A stretch of 28,075 nucleotides of DNA from CAYIFC01 sp964362645 (GCA_964362645.1 CAYIFC010000004.1:1-28075); one strand, 5' to 3'. Counted from the stretch's first letter, positions 12,877 through 21,021 are shown. Numbers and translations are program-made. Notes: generated from the letters alone by a model not told the origin.

Positions 12877-13929
12877 ATGGAGACTAGTAAATACTTTCAT
12901 CAAAATTCGGGTCCGCGCTTGTGGTGGCTTTTGATTTTGCTCGCGACGATCGTCGCCGTTATCATCGCTTACGGTGACCGCCTTGGCGGACTCGACGGCG
13001 GCACTGTGACACCGCCGCCGGTGGTGACGCCGCCGAGTACTACCGCTGATTGGCAAGTTTATGCTAATGAGCAATTCGGCTTCGAAGTTAAGTACCCGCC
13101 CGGCTGGCGTTTAGCCACCTTCCCAATTGATCCAGCGGCGCCCGTCTTCAATATTTACAAAGCATCCGAGATGGCCGCTCCAGTACGACCGCTCACTCAC
13201 TTCGACTCGGCCACTCACGTTTCGATCTTCCCGCACGGTTTGCCCACTGAAGGGGTGGTGGGTGATTCCCAAATTTCCACTGTGCCGTTTGCCGTGCCAA
13301 CTCGTGTGGCGCGCGACTTTCTATTAGAAGACAAAACGCCGTGGGCCACCTTTGCCGGATTGTATATTCAAAATACTTCGCCGAACTTTGTTCCCGAAGA
13401 TGCTGGATTTATTTGGGCCGGTTTAAAAGTCGATAATTTGATGGAAGAATGCACTCGCAATGGAGTAGTGGTAAGTGAGGCTCAGTGTGATGTTATGACC
13501 GGCGACCAGATCACGCGCCGCGGCAGTGTAAGTGCCGCCGACCGCGCCACCCAAGAAGAGATTCTCGCTTCATTCCGTTGGCTTGAACGGCCTCTCGCTG
13601 ATCCGGCACGCGACCTGATCCACGTTATTACTCCTAAGGCGAGACAGAAAGTAGTAAGCCCACTAACAATTACCGGCGAGGCGCGGGGCCAGTGGTTCTT
13701 CGAGGCTTCTTTCCCAGTGAAACTTGTTGATCTGCAAGGTAACGAGATCGCCGTTACTCATGCCGAAGCGCAAGGCGAGTGGACGACGACCGACTTTGTT
13801 CCTTTCCAGTCAACCCTCAACTTTACTGTTCCCGTTGGTGTAAGTGAGGGAGTCTTAGTTTTGCAAAAAGATAATCCTTCGGGCTTGTCGGAGCATGACG
13901 CGCAATTTATTATTCCGGTTACATTTTAG
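12877..13929 (+). CDS. Membrane-anchored protein with PsbP-like and Gmad2 domains
   Basis: 350 residues. One N-terminal membrane segment (about 14-31, LWWLLILLATIVAVIIAYG), then a proline/threonine linker (TVTPPPVVTPPSTT). A middle domain opens with YANEQFGFEVKYPPGWR, the usual start of PsbP-like domains in bacterial envelope proteins. The last 100 residues (IHVITPKARQKVVSPLTITGEARG onward) match a Gmad2 immunoglobulin-like domain. The domains face outside the cytoplasm. Two cysteines (ECTRNGVVVSEAQC) could form a disulfide. No enzyme motif is seen; a scaffold or binding role is likely. A cupredoxin gene follows 22 bases later. Confidence 0.82.
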   Translation: METSKYFHQNSGPRLWWLLILLATIVAVIIAYGDRLGGLDGGTVTPPPVVTPPSTTADWQVYANEQFGFEVKYPPGWRLATFPIDPAAPVFNIYKASEMAAPVRPLTHFDSATHVSIFPHGLPTEGVVGDSQISTVPFAVPTRVARDFLLEDKTPWATFAGLYIQNTSPNFVPEDAGFIWAGLKVDNLMEECTRNGVVVSEAQCDVMTGDQITRRGSVSAADRATQEEILASFRWLERPLADPARDLIHVITPKARQKVVSPLTITGEARGQWFFEASFPVKLVDLQGNEIAVTHAEAQGEWTTTDFVPFQSTLNFTVPVGVSEGVLVLQKDNPSGLSEHDAQFIIPVTF

Positions 13930-13951
13930 TAAATAAGATTTAGAAAATAAA

Positions 13952-14392
13952 ATGAATAAAAAGACACTAATTATTATTGTAATTTTAGTAATTATTCTTG
14001 GCGGTTGGTTGATCTTTCGCACCAAGGCACCAAAGGTGAGCGAAGCACCGGATCCCACCTTTGCTATCTCCGATGAGTTTGGCGGATCCGGTCCAGTCAG
14101 TACCGTAGAAGATTCTAAGAAGGCAATCACCGTTACTTATACCAACAGTGGCTTTTCTCCCGCGACTCTAACGGTTGGCGTTAACGATACCGTTGTCTTT
14201 GTTAACAACTCAAGCGAGCCACTATGGGTTGCTTCTGATCCGCATCCAACCCACACTAATTTGCCCAGCTTCGATGAGAAGGCCGCGATTACTAAGGGCA
14301 GTACTTACAACTACACCTTTACCACTGCTGGCACTTGGACTTACCACAACCACGTTGGATCTAGTCACAAGGGGACGATTATAGTTAAGTAA
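13952..14392 (+). CDS. Membrane-anchored cupredoxin-like protein without the cysteine ligand
   Basis: 146 residues: an N-terminal membrane anchor (about 4-22), a 35-residue linker, then a single cupredoxin beta-barrel (about 57-146; strands AITVTYTNSGFSP, LTVGVNDTVVFVNNS, GTWTYHNHVGSSHKGTIIV). A blue-copper loop of this size reads YHCTPHPFMRG; here it is YHNHVGSSHKG. The Cys is Asn133, the second His is Gly136 and the Met is His139, with an extra His134. His98 and His101 lie in the loop that normally supplies the first His. It may still bind copper through histidines only, but not as a blue electron-transfer site. It probably belongs to an extracytoplasmic metal or stress function. Confidence 0.85.
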   Translation: MNKKTLIIIVILVIILGGWLIFRTKAPKVSEAPDPTFAISDEFGGSGPVSTVEDSKKAITVTYTNSGFSPATLTVGVNDTVVFVNNSSEPLWVASDPHPTHTNLPSFDEKAAITKGSTYNYTFTTAGTWTYHNHVGSSHKGTIIVK

Positions 14393-14398
14393 ATTATT

Positions 14399-16204
14399 GT
14401 GGAAAAAAAATTACTCACAGTTTGGGATCTCACACCACTTTTCCCTAGCGACGATAGTCCGGAGTGGGATAAGGCGCGGGCGGAGTTAGAAGCGGCGACG
14501 AACAAGTTTGTAGCCAAGTGGCACGACAGGAGCGACTACCTTACCGACGCCGGCGTTTTGCGCGAAGCACTCGATGAGTTCGAAGCCTGGGCCCACAACT
14601 ACGGCACCTCTGGTGGGGTCGGTAACTATTTTGGCTTGCGTAGCACTCAAGAAGAAGATAATCAAAAAGTCCGCGCCAAGGTTGAGCAGATGGATGACCT
14701 CGCTACCCGTCTCGCGAACGAGATCCAGTTCTTTGGTCTCCGTTTGTCGAAGATTCCGTCGGCCGATCAAGAGCGCTTATTAAGCTCTGCCGATTTAGAT
14801 CCTTATCGCCATTGGCTCGAGCGCCTTTTCGCGGAGGGTAAGTACACCCTGAGTGAGGCTGAGGAGAAGATTGTAAATCTCTACTCCGCGCCAGCGTTTA
14901 GTCATTGGGTCAAAATGATTTCCTCGCTTTTGTCGAAAGAGGAGAGAGAGGTTGTTGGTCGTGGCGGCAAGAAGGAAGTCAAAAACATCTCCGACATCAT
15001 GGGTTTGTTCGATGATCCCAGCTCTGTCGTGCGCGATAGTGCGGCTGCGGCCTTTAACGATATTTTACGAAAACATGTGGACCCCGGGGTGGCCGAACTC
15101 AATGCTGTGTTGGCTGTGCGTAAGATTGGTGATGAACTCCGCCACATTCCTCGCCCGGATCTGATGCGCCACCTTGGTGATGATATAGAGAGTGAGGTGG
15201 TAGATTCTCTGATCGATACAGTCAGCAAAAACTTTGATCTCCCGCAAAAGTATTACCAGCTCAAAGTCAAGATTCTTGGTTTACCTAAACTTAAGTACCA
15301 CGAGCGTGGTCTCTCTTACGGCTCTCTAACCAAAACTTATACTTATGATGAGGCTGTAGAGTTGGTCCGTAAGGTTTTAAGTGGGGTGGACGCAGAGATG
15401 CTCGCAATATTTGAGGGTTTCGTGGCTAATGGGCAGATCGATGTCTACCCACGCAAAGGCAAAATGGGAGGAGCTTTCTGTTCTGGTGGTTTACTAATCT
15501 ACCCAAGTTACATTTTACTCAATCATACTGATCGGATCCGTGACGTACTTACGCTCGCGCATGAGGTCGGTCATGGTATCAATAACGAACTAATCAAGAA
15601 GAAGCATCACGCCCTCTTTTACGACACGCCAACGTCAACCGCCGAAGTGGCTAGTACGTTTGTTGAAGATATTGCTTACCATCACTTAACGAAAGAGGTT
15701 AATGATGAGGAACGACTGGCTTTACTGATGATGCGTCTTGATGATGATGTGTCGACAATCTTTCGGCAGATTGCTTGCTACAAATTGGAACAAGAATTGC
15801 ATAGCACCTTCCGGCAAGAGGGCTACCTCTCGAAAGAGAAGATTAGCGAAATATTTTTAAAGAACATGAAGGCTTATATGGGTGAAGCTGTGGAGCAAAG
15901 TTCCGGTGCCGAAAACTGGTGGCTCTACTGGGATCACTTGCGCAAATTCTTCTACGTTTATTCATATGCGAGTGGTACATTGATTGCTAAAGCGTTGGGC
16001 AGAAAAGTTAAAACCGATCCTAAATTTATCGAACAGGTTAAGGAATTTTTAGCCGCTGGTACGAGCGCTTCGCCGAAAGAGATCTTCGCCAAGCTTGGAA
16101 TTAATATTGCCGACCCCACCTTTTGGCAGGAGGGGATCAAGGATTTCGAGGCCACGCTACAAGAAGCGGAGCAACTTGCTAAAAAGTTGGGTAAGGTCGT
16201 ATAA
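14399..16204 (+). CDS. pepF: Oligoendopeptidase F (M3 family metallopeptidase)
   Basis: 601 residues, normal for the family. The zinc site is AHEVGHGINNE with His388, Glu389 and His392; the third ligand is Glu416 in TSTAEVASTFVED. The late YSYASGTLIAKAL and FLAAGTSASPKEIFAKLGI blocks are characteristic of PepF. It cleaves short peptides in the cytoplasm. The start is GTG at 14399, six bases after the cupredoxin stop; no in-frame ATG lies near, and the N terminus (KLLTVWDLTPLFPSDDSPEW) aligns with the usual PepF start. No Shine-Dalgarno site, so coupling to upstream translation is likely. Confidence 0.95.
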   Translation: MEKKLLTVWDLTPLFPSDDSPEWDKARAELEAATNKFVAKWHDRSDYLTDAGVLREALDEFEAWAHNYGTSGGVGNYFGLRSTQEEDNQKVRAKVEQMDDLATRLANEIQFFGLRLSKIPSADQERLLSSADLDPYRHWLERLFAEGKYTLSEAEEKIVNLYSAPAFSHWVKMISSLLSKEEREVVGRGGKKEVKNISDIMGLFDDPSSVVRDSAAAAFNDILRKHVDPGVAELNAVLAVRKIGDELRHIPRPDLMRHLGDDIESEVVDSLIDTVSKNFDLPQKYYQLKVKILGLPKLKYHERGLSYGSLTKTYTYDEAVELVRKVLSGVDAEMLAIFEGFVANGQIDVYPRKGKMGGAFCSGGLLIYPSYILLNHTDRIRDVLTLAHEVGHGINNELIKKKHHALFYDTPTSTAEVASTFVEDIAYHHLTKEVNDEERLALLMMRLDDDVSTIFRQIACYKLEQELHSTFRQEGYLSKEKISEIFLKNMKAYMGEAVEQSSGAENWWLYWDHLRKFFYVYSYASGTLIAKALGRKVKTDPKFIEQVKEFLAAGTSASPKEIFAKLGINIADPTFWQEGIKDFEATLQEAEQLAKKLGKVV

Positions 16205-16212
16205 TCAAACTT

Positions 16213-17016
16213 ATGACAGAAAAAATAAAAAATTATTTAGGCATTGCGATTATTATTAGCGTTTTAATCGTTGGTTTCTCGGCTTTTGGTTATGTTAGGA
16301 CATATTCCAAGTCTGTGGAGCCGTCGTCTTTTAGAAGTTTTACCGTTTCTGGTGAGGGGCGGGTGGTAGCTAAGCCCGATATTGCTCGCTTTACTTGGAG
16401 CTTAATTACCGAAGGTGGCACGGATTTGGCCACTCTCCAGACGCAAAATACCGAGAAGAGTAATGCCATTATTAACTTTTTGAAGGAGCAAGATATTGAC
16501 GAGAAAGATATCAGGACCGAACAGTATCAGGTCAGTCCGCGTTATGAGTCCGTGCAGTGCGCCCAACCCGCTTACTACCGCAATGTTGGGGCGCCGATTA
16601 CTTGCCCGCCAGCTAAGATTGTTGGGTACAGCGTCACGCAAACCGTCTCGGTTAAGGTGCGCGACTTTGCCAAAGTGGGCGGTCTCTTGAGTGGTGTGGT
16701 AGAGAAGGGAGCGAATAGTGTATCGGAACTCTTCTTCACGATCGACGATCCGATTAAGGTTGAGAACGAAGCTCGCGCTAAGGCGATCGAGCAGGCTAAA
16801 GCTAAGGCCAAGGTGGTGGCTCGCGCTGGCGACTTCGGTATTGGCCGCTTGCTTGGTATCGATGAGGGTTACCAGCCGTACTATGCCGAAAAGTCGGTGC
16901 GTAACATGGCCTTCGATATGGCTGAAGGTGGCGCTGTGGCCGCTCCCGCCCCAAGCATCGAACCCGGCTCCCAAGAAGTTGTCGTTTCCGTCACCCTCCG
17001 TTACGAGATAGATTAA
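16213..17016 (+). CDS. SIMPL-domain (DUF541) envelope protein
   Basis: 267 residues with an N-terminal membrane anchor (about 8-28). The SIMPL domain opens with RSFTVSGEGRVVAKPDIARFTWSLITEG, the family's best-known block, and includes KDIRTEQYQVSPRYE and the helix EARAKAIEQAKAKAKVVARAGDFGIGRLLGI. It closes with QEVVVSVTLRYEID. Family members are periplasmic or surface oligomers (for example BP26); the biochemical role is unsettled. Two cysteines (QCAQP, TCPPAK) in an inserted loop could form a disulfide. It starts eight bases after pepF and is last before a terminator. Confidence 0.92.
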   Translation: MTEKIKNYLGIAIIISVLIVGFSAFGYVRTYSKSVEPSSFRSFTVSGEGRVVAKPDIARFTWSLITEGGTDLATLQTQNTEKSNAIINFLKEQDIDEKDIRTEQYQVSPRYESVQCAQPAYYRNVGAPITCPPAKIVGYSVTQTVSVKVRDFAKVGGLLSGVVEKGANSVSELFFTIDDPIKVENEARAKAIEQAKAKAKVVARAGDFGIGRLLGIDEGYQPYYAEKSVRNMAFDMAEGGAVAAPAPSIEPGSQEVVVSVTLRYEID

Positions 17017-17040
17017 ATAAAATTTTAGTTTCGAAAAAGA

Positions 17041-17076
17041 AAAACCTGCTCGGTGTATGAACACTAAGCAGGTTTT
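17041..17076. terminator. Bidirectional terminator between SIMPL gene and the frameshifted gene
   Basis: AAAACCTGCT (17041-17050) pairs with AGCAGGTTTT (17067-17076), and an inner GTGT/ACAC stem with an ATGA loop extends it. The minus-strand side is followed by TTTTT-C-TTTTT, the plus side by TTTTGTT. It closes two convergent genes. Confidence 0.85.
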
Positions 17077-17095
17077 GTTGGTGTGATTTGCGAAG

Positions 17096-17499
17096 TTACT
17101 GGAGTGGAACAAGGGTTTTTTTCCGATCTTTCGTTACCACTTTCAGGAAACGAGAAGGGGATTCAGTAGTTTTGAAGTCTTGGTCAACTTCAAAGTAGCG
17201 GATTTTGCCATCAGGCTCTTTCAAAACCGCGAATTTTTTTTGTCTCCATCGGTGTTTGTGGCAAGTAGTTCGTAGACCGAATTTTCGGTCAGCAGTCTTT
17301 GCTCGTTTGGATATCCACGCGAACCTAGATCAATCCCTGCACAAAGAAGTATTATACCTATACTCGTCGATAATAGAGCTCCCATTAAGACCACGGCCAT
17401 TCCTGAATGGTCGACATCCGCATAAAAACTTCCGGCCCCCCAAAAACAAAGTGCTCCGATAATGATGAGACAAATACCGAGAATTACAAAGACTCCCAT
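17096..17499 (-). CDS. Small two-span membrane protein with a frame break at an A8 run
   Basis: The first frame begins at ATG 17499 (Shine-Dalgarno AAAGGA seven bases before; the ATG at 17505 is too close) and holds two hydrophobic segments (GVFVILGICLIIIGALCFW and MAVVLMGALLSTSIGIILL). It continues to LLATNTDGDKK and then hits TGA at 17221. Adding one A to the eight-A run (17234-17241) continues without interruption as KFAVLKEPDGKIRYFEVDQ and on to TAA at 17096, giving about 134 residues. The restored part reads as a normal soluble C-terminal domain and ends neatly before the terminator. So it is either a programmed -1 frameshift or transcript slippage, a recent inactivation, or a sequencing error. 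No family is recognised. Promoter is strong (17570-17599). Confidence 0.7.
17234..17241 (-). other. Homopolymer A8 frameshift or slippage site
   Basis: On the coding (minus) strand the run reads GAC, eight A, then TTCGCGG. In the upstream frame it is read GAC AAA AAA AAT; a -1 slip gives GAC AAA AAA AAA TTC and enters the downstream open frame. A AAA AAT fits the X XXY YYZ slippery pattern. Homopolymer miscounting is the competing explanation. Confidence 0.65.
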
Positions 17500-17506
17500 T
17501 TCCATT

Positions 17507-17512
17507 TCCTTT
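17507..17512 (-). promoter_or_regulatory. Ribosome binding site that decides the start at 17499
   Basis: AAAGGA on the minus strand is seven bases before ATG 17499 but only one base before ATG 17505, so the second ATG is the better start. Confidence 0.7.
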
Positions 17513-17569
17513 CTTCAAATCTTAATTTCAAAGTGGCAGACAATCCACCACAACATTTTTACTGCTCCT

Positions 17570-17599
17570 ATCATACACCTAAACGCCCATACTTGTCAA
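17570..17599 (-). promoter_or_regulatory. Consensus promoter of the frameshifted membrane gene
   Basis: TTGACA (17594-17599), an 18-base spacer and TATGAT (17570-17575) on the minus strand. It is the closest match to the sigma-70 consensus in the window and predicts a leader of about 60 bases before ATG 17499. Confidence 0.75.
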
Positions 17600-17634
17600 T
17601 AGGTGGTAAAATGACTTAGTTTAAGAATAAATTG

Positions 17635-18114
17635 CTAACTTAAAATCTTTTCCACTACTGCTTTAACAGTGGCGCCGTCGGCGCGGCCGGCGAGCTCTTT
17701 CATTAAGGCGCTCATGAGTTTGCCGGCATCGCCCGACCGATTAGGGTTTAGGGAGTCGGCTTTGGAGGCGAGACCTAACTCGGCCTTCTTCTTTTCGGCA
17801 ATTGGCATAATCTCAGCCTCGCTCATTTGTTGCGGGAGAAATGTCTCTAGGATCGCTAGCTCGGCTTGCTCACTCTCAACCAGGTCTTGGCGACCGCCGG
17901 CAGTGAATTGCTCGATCGAGTCTTTGCGTTGCTTAACGGCTCGCTTGATTACGGCGAGGGCTTCATCATCGGCGAGCCTTTCATCAGGTTTGCGCTTTTT
18001 AGCCACCAGCTCATTGGTAAAGGCGGCAACGAGGCTACGCATCGTCGTGAGTTTGACAGCGTCCTTATCCTTCATGGCCTGCTTAACTTGCTCTTTAATG
18101 TTTTCGTGTATCAT
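17635..18114 (-). CDS. yqeY: YqeY family protein (GatB/YqeY domain)
   Basis: 159 residues from ATG 18114. The YqeY fold is all helical: IHENIKEQVKQAMKDKDAVKLTTMRSLVAAFTNE, then the conserved DDEALAVIKRAVKQRKDSIEQF, AELAILETFLPQQMSEAEI, and a C-terminal helix bundle with GDAGKLMSALMKELAGRADGATVKAVVEKIL. The domain is the tail found in GatB of the tRNA-dependent amidotransferase; the stand-alone form probably binds tRNA or acts in translation quality, which is not settled. A longer frame uses GTG 18120, but that lies one base after the -10 box, so the ATG at 18114 is chosen. Confidence 0.93.
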   Translation of the reverse strand: MIHENIKEQVKQAMKDKDAVKLTTMRSLVAAFTNELVAKKRKPDERLADDEALAVIKRAVKQRKDSIEQFTAGGRQDLVESEQAELAILETFLPQQMSEAEIMPIAEKKKAELGLASKADSLNPNRSGDAGKLMSALMKELAGRADGATVKAVVEKILS

Positions 18115-18121
18115 AAGCACG

Positions 18122-18127
18122 AGTATA
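18122..18127 (-). promoter_or_regulatory. -10 box of yqeY, between the divergent start codons
   Basis: TATACT on the minus strand, seven bases before ATG 18114, implies a leaderless transcript. The two divergent start codons are separated by only 15 bases, so any promoter of the helicase gene must lie inside yqeY. A weak TATCAT at 18109-18114 on the plus strand is the only candidate I see. Confidence 0.55.
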
Positions 18128-18129
18128 TC

Positions 18130-21021
18130 ATGAGAGCTTTAGATCGAAAATTCGCTAATCTCTACCAGGCGCTTAACTCCAACCAGCGCCAAGCGGTAGA
18201 CCAAATTGAGGGTCCCGTGATGGTGATCGCCGGGCCGGGCACGGGCAAAACACAGGTGCTTACGCTCCGGATCGCCAATATCTTAAAACAAACCGATACA
18301 CCACCGGACGCGATTCTCGCTCTTACCTTTACTAAGTCGGCAGCCCACAATCTGCGACATCGGTTGGTGGAGATCGTTGGCAGTGCCGGTTACCGCGTAG
18401 CGATCGATACTTTCCACGGCTTCTGCAACAGCATCATCAAGCAGTACCCAGAGCAGTTCCCACGCATTACCGGTGCTACAAATGCGCTTATTGTGGATCA
18501 GATAAGATTGCTCAAAAAAGTAATGGACGAACCCCTAAACCCAAAGGGGTCGGGCAAGTCTCAGCTCAAGCTCTTGCGGCCGATCAATAGTCCTTATTAT
18601 TATCTCAAGCCAGCCCTCCGCGCGATTGAGAGGATTAAGAAAGAAAACATTACGCCGGCTGAGTTCGCCAAAAGATTGAAGGATCTGCCGGATTCTCGAC
18701 CGAAAAAGCGCAGTTTAGAATTGGTGAAGGTTTATAAAGGCTATGAGCAGGCTTTGGTTCGCGAGCGCTTCTACGACTTTAACGACATGGTGTTAGAAGT
18801 TATTCGCGCCCTGCGCGCCGACAACAGCTTTTTGCTCGAGCTCCAAGAGCGCTTCCTCTATCTTTTGGCGGACGAGCATCAAGATGCTAATCAATCACAG
18901 AACGCGATTTTGGAATTGCTCTCTAGCTTCCACACTTCGCCCAACCTCTTTATCGTTGGTGACGAGAAGCAAGCCATCTTCCAGTTCCAGGGCGCATCGC
19001 TCGACAACTTTAATTATTTTAAAAAACTTTATCCAGAAGCCAAGTTGGTAACGCTCACAGATAACTACCGTAGTACGCAAACAATACTCGATGCCGCTTC
19101 TGGTTTAATTATGGCAGGCCCTTCGACTTCGCTCAGGGCAGGGAAACTTAACGCAAAATCGAAAAGAAAAGAGATCCCGATTATTGCTCGTTCTTTCGCT
19201 ACTCCCGCCCAGGAGGCCGCCTTCTTGGCTAGTAGAGTTAAAGAACAAATCTCCAGCGGTGTTAAGAGTCGCGAGATCGCGGTGATCTGCCGCGACAATC
19301 GCGATGCTTGGCCGATTATGGAGCAGTTCGAGCGCGAGGAGGTGCCGTTTGTCGTTCTCTCTGAATCTGATCTCTTTGCCGACACGGAGATTAGAAAGTT
19401 GGTTGTGTTACTTGAGGCGATCCACTACTACGGTGATGACGAGCGCTTACTCAAAGTGCTCCATTTCGATTTCTTTAACTTCCCGCCACTTGAGCTGTGG
19501 CAGTTACTGGAGGAGAAACATCGGACCAAGCAATCGCTCTATGATTTGATTAGTAAAAATAAAAGGTTTCAAAACTTCTCCACCCTAATTTCTGGTTGGC
19601 GACGACTTTCATTTAACGCCCACTTTACTGACTTACTAGATAGGTTGGTTAACGAAAGTGGTTTTATAAAGCACCTACTTGTTTTGCCGGAAGCGACAGA
19701 GAAGCTTGATAAATTAAACTTTTTCTTCGATCAAGTGCGTGATTTAGTCGAGCAGAAGCCGCGTTTCACCTTGGCCGATTTTATTGCCTACATCGAACTC
19801 TTGCGCGAGCACGACATCGCCATTACGCGACCACTAGCGCCGGCGCTCCGCGATGGCGTTTGGTTGCTAACCGCTCATAAAGCCAAGGGTTTAGAATTTG
19901 ATTACGTTTATATCGCCAATGCTGTCGACGGCCGCTTTGGTGGCCGGCGTGATCGCGAGCTGTTCGAGTTACCATTGCGTCCAGAGCAGAAACAAGAAGA
20001 GACGGAAAGCGAAGATGCTGAACGTCGACTCTTCTATGTCGCCCTCACCCGCGCGCGCCATGCCGTGGAAGTTACCTGCGCCCGTACTGATCGTGGTGGT
20101 AGCGAGCGCTTGCCAAGTCGCTTTATTGAAGAGATCGATCCAAAATTAGTTAAATTTGTGCATGAGGGGGCAGAAAGTAAATTACCGAAAGGGAGTGAGT
20201 TCCGGCCACGGCGCCGAGCGCGGGTGCCACTCGATGACCTAGCATTCATTCGCCGACTGTTTGTAGAAAGGGGATTGTCGGTATCGGCGCTTAATAATTA
20301 TCTGGCCTGCCCGCTCAATTACTTTTATACCAACTTGCTCCAAGTTGCGCGCGTGCAATCACGGCACCAACGCTACGGTACCGCCATTCACTCCGCGCTC
20401 CGTGATTACTCGGAGCGTTGGCGGCAAGATGAGAGCCCCAAACAGTCATTCTTACTCGAAAGTTTTCAGCTTCATTTGGCACGTGAGCCGTTCGCCGAAA
20501 GGGAGGCAGAGCAGTTACTCAAGCGCGGGAAAGAAGCGCTTGCTAGTTGGTGGCAGAGAAATAAAAAGATATCGAGACAGATCATCAATGAGTTTGCGGT
20601 GCGGGGGATTGAGTTAGCTCCCAACTTACGCCTCCGCGGCCAGATCGATAAAATTGAGTATTTAAATAGCAGTGGAGCAGTAAGAGTTGTAGATTACAAA
20701 ACGGGTAAAGCTAAAAGCCGTCGGGCGCTTTTGGGCGAGACTAAACTCTCGACGGGTAACGAGTATCGGCAGTTGGTGTTTTATAAATTACTGCTCGATA
20801 AATATAAAGGCGGAAATTTTAAAGTTAAAAATGGGATAATAGATTTTGTGGAAGGCGGCAAGACGCATGAGTTCGAACTGGGCGAGAGTGAAGTTAAAGA
20901 TCTCGAAAAATTAATCAAAAAAACTGCGGCCGACATCTGGAGTGGCGAGTTCCTCACCCGCGGCTGCCACCTCCCCACCTGCCCCCACTGCCACCTCTGG
21001 CAACTCTCCCACCACCAATAA
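18130..21021 (+). CDS. UvrD/PcrA-type helicase fused to a RecB-like nuclease domain
   Basis: 963 residues from ATG 18130; the frame is open further upstream but that part runs through yqeY and is rejected. Superfamily 1A helicase motifs: Q motif NSNQRQAV, Walker A AGPGTGKT (34-41), Walker B LLADEHQD (about 248), FIVGDEKQAIFQFQGA, NYRSTQTI, LLTAHKAKGLEFDYVYI and RRLFYVALTRAR. The last 250 residues form a PD-(D/E)XK nuclease of the RecB/AddB type: YGTAIHSALRDY, GQIDKIEY and VVDYKTGKA. Cys727 in ACPLNYFY with Cys946, Cys951 and Cys954 near the end suggests a 4Fe-4S cluster as in AddB and Cas4. Likely role: double-strand break resection in place of RecBCD or AddAB. An eight-residue repeat insertion sits after motif IV. 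Confidence 0.92.
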   Translation: MRALDRKFANLYQALNSNQRQAVDQIEGPVMVIAGPGTGKTQVLTLRIANILKQTDTPPDAILALTFTKSAAHNLRHRLVEIVGSAGYRVAIDTFHGFCNSIIKQYPEQFPRITGATNALIVDQIRLLKKVMDEPLNPKGSGKSQLKLLRPINSPYYYLKPALRAIERIKKENITPAEFAKRLKDLPDSRPKKRSLELVKVYKGYEQALVRERFYDFNDMVLEVIRALRADNSFLLELQERFLYLLADEHQDANQSQNAILELLSSFHTSPNLFIVGDEKQAIFQFQGASLDNFNYFKKLYPEAKLVTLTDNYRSTQTILDAASGLIMAGPSTSLRAGKLNAKSKRKEIPIIARSFATPAQEAAFLASRVKEQISSGVKSREIAVICRDNRDAWPIMEQFEREEVPFVVLSESDLFADTEIRKLVVLLEAIHYYGDDERLLKVLHFDFFNFPPLELWQLLEEKHRTKQSLYDLISKNKRFQNFSTLISGWRRLSFNAHFTDLLDRLVNESGFIKHLLVLPEATEKLDKLNFFFDQVRDLVEQKPRFTLADFIAYIELLREHDIAITRPLAPALRDGVWLLTAHKAKGLEFDYVYIANAVDGRFGGRRDRELFELPLRPEQKQEETESEDAERRLFYVALTRARHAVEVTCARTDRGGSERLPSRFIEEIDPKLVKFVHEGAESKLPKGSEFRPRRRARVPLDDLAFIRRLFVERGLSVSALNNYLACPLNYFYTNLLQVARVQSRHQRYGTAIHSALRDYSERWRQDESPKQSFLLESFQLHLAREPFAEREAEQLLKRGKEALASWWQRNKKISRQIINEFAVRGIELAPNLRLRGQIDKIEYLNSSGAVRVVDYKTGKAKSRRALLGETKLSTGNEYRQLVFYKLLLDKYKGGNFKVKNGIIDFVEGGKTHEFELGESEVKDLEKLIKKTAADIWSGEFLTRGCHLPTCPHCHLWQLSHHQ
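19118..19139 (+). repeat. In-frame palindromic repeat encoding PSTSLRAG inside the helicase
   Basis: GCCCT (19118-19122) and AGGGC (19135-19139) flank TCGACTTCGCTC. Read in frame it encodes GPSTSLRAG; the other strand gives ALSEVEG. I recall this CCTTCGAC...GCTCAGGG type as a recurrent dispersed repeat of CPR and environmental genomes. Here it lies in the variable loop after motif IV (NYRSTQTILDAASGLI), where helicases tolerate insertions. Confidence 0.75.

Noticed and set aside
17221..17241. Recoding of UGA (as glycine) to explain the frame break in the small membrane gene
   Set aside because: Reading through UGA at 17221 does not join the good downstream frame, which is in the -1 phase; RF2 is also present.
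17866..18129. Upstream extension of the helicase frame
   Set aside because: It is antisense to yqeY, which has clear family motifs; helicase similarity begins after ATG 18130.
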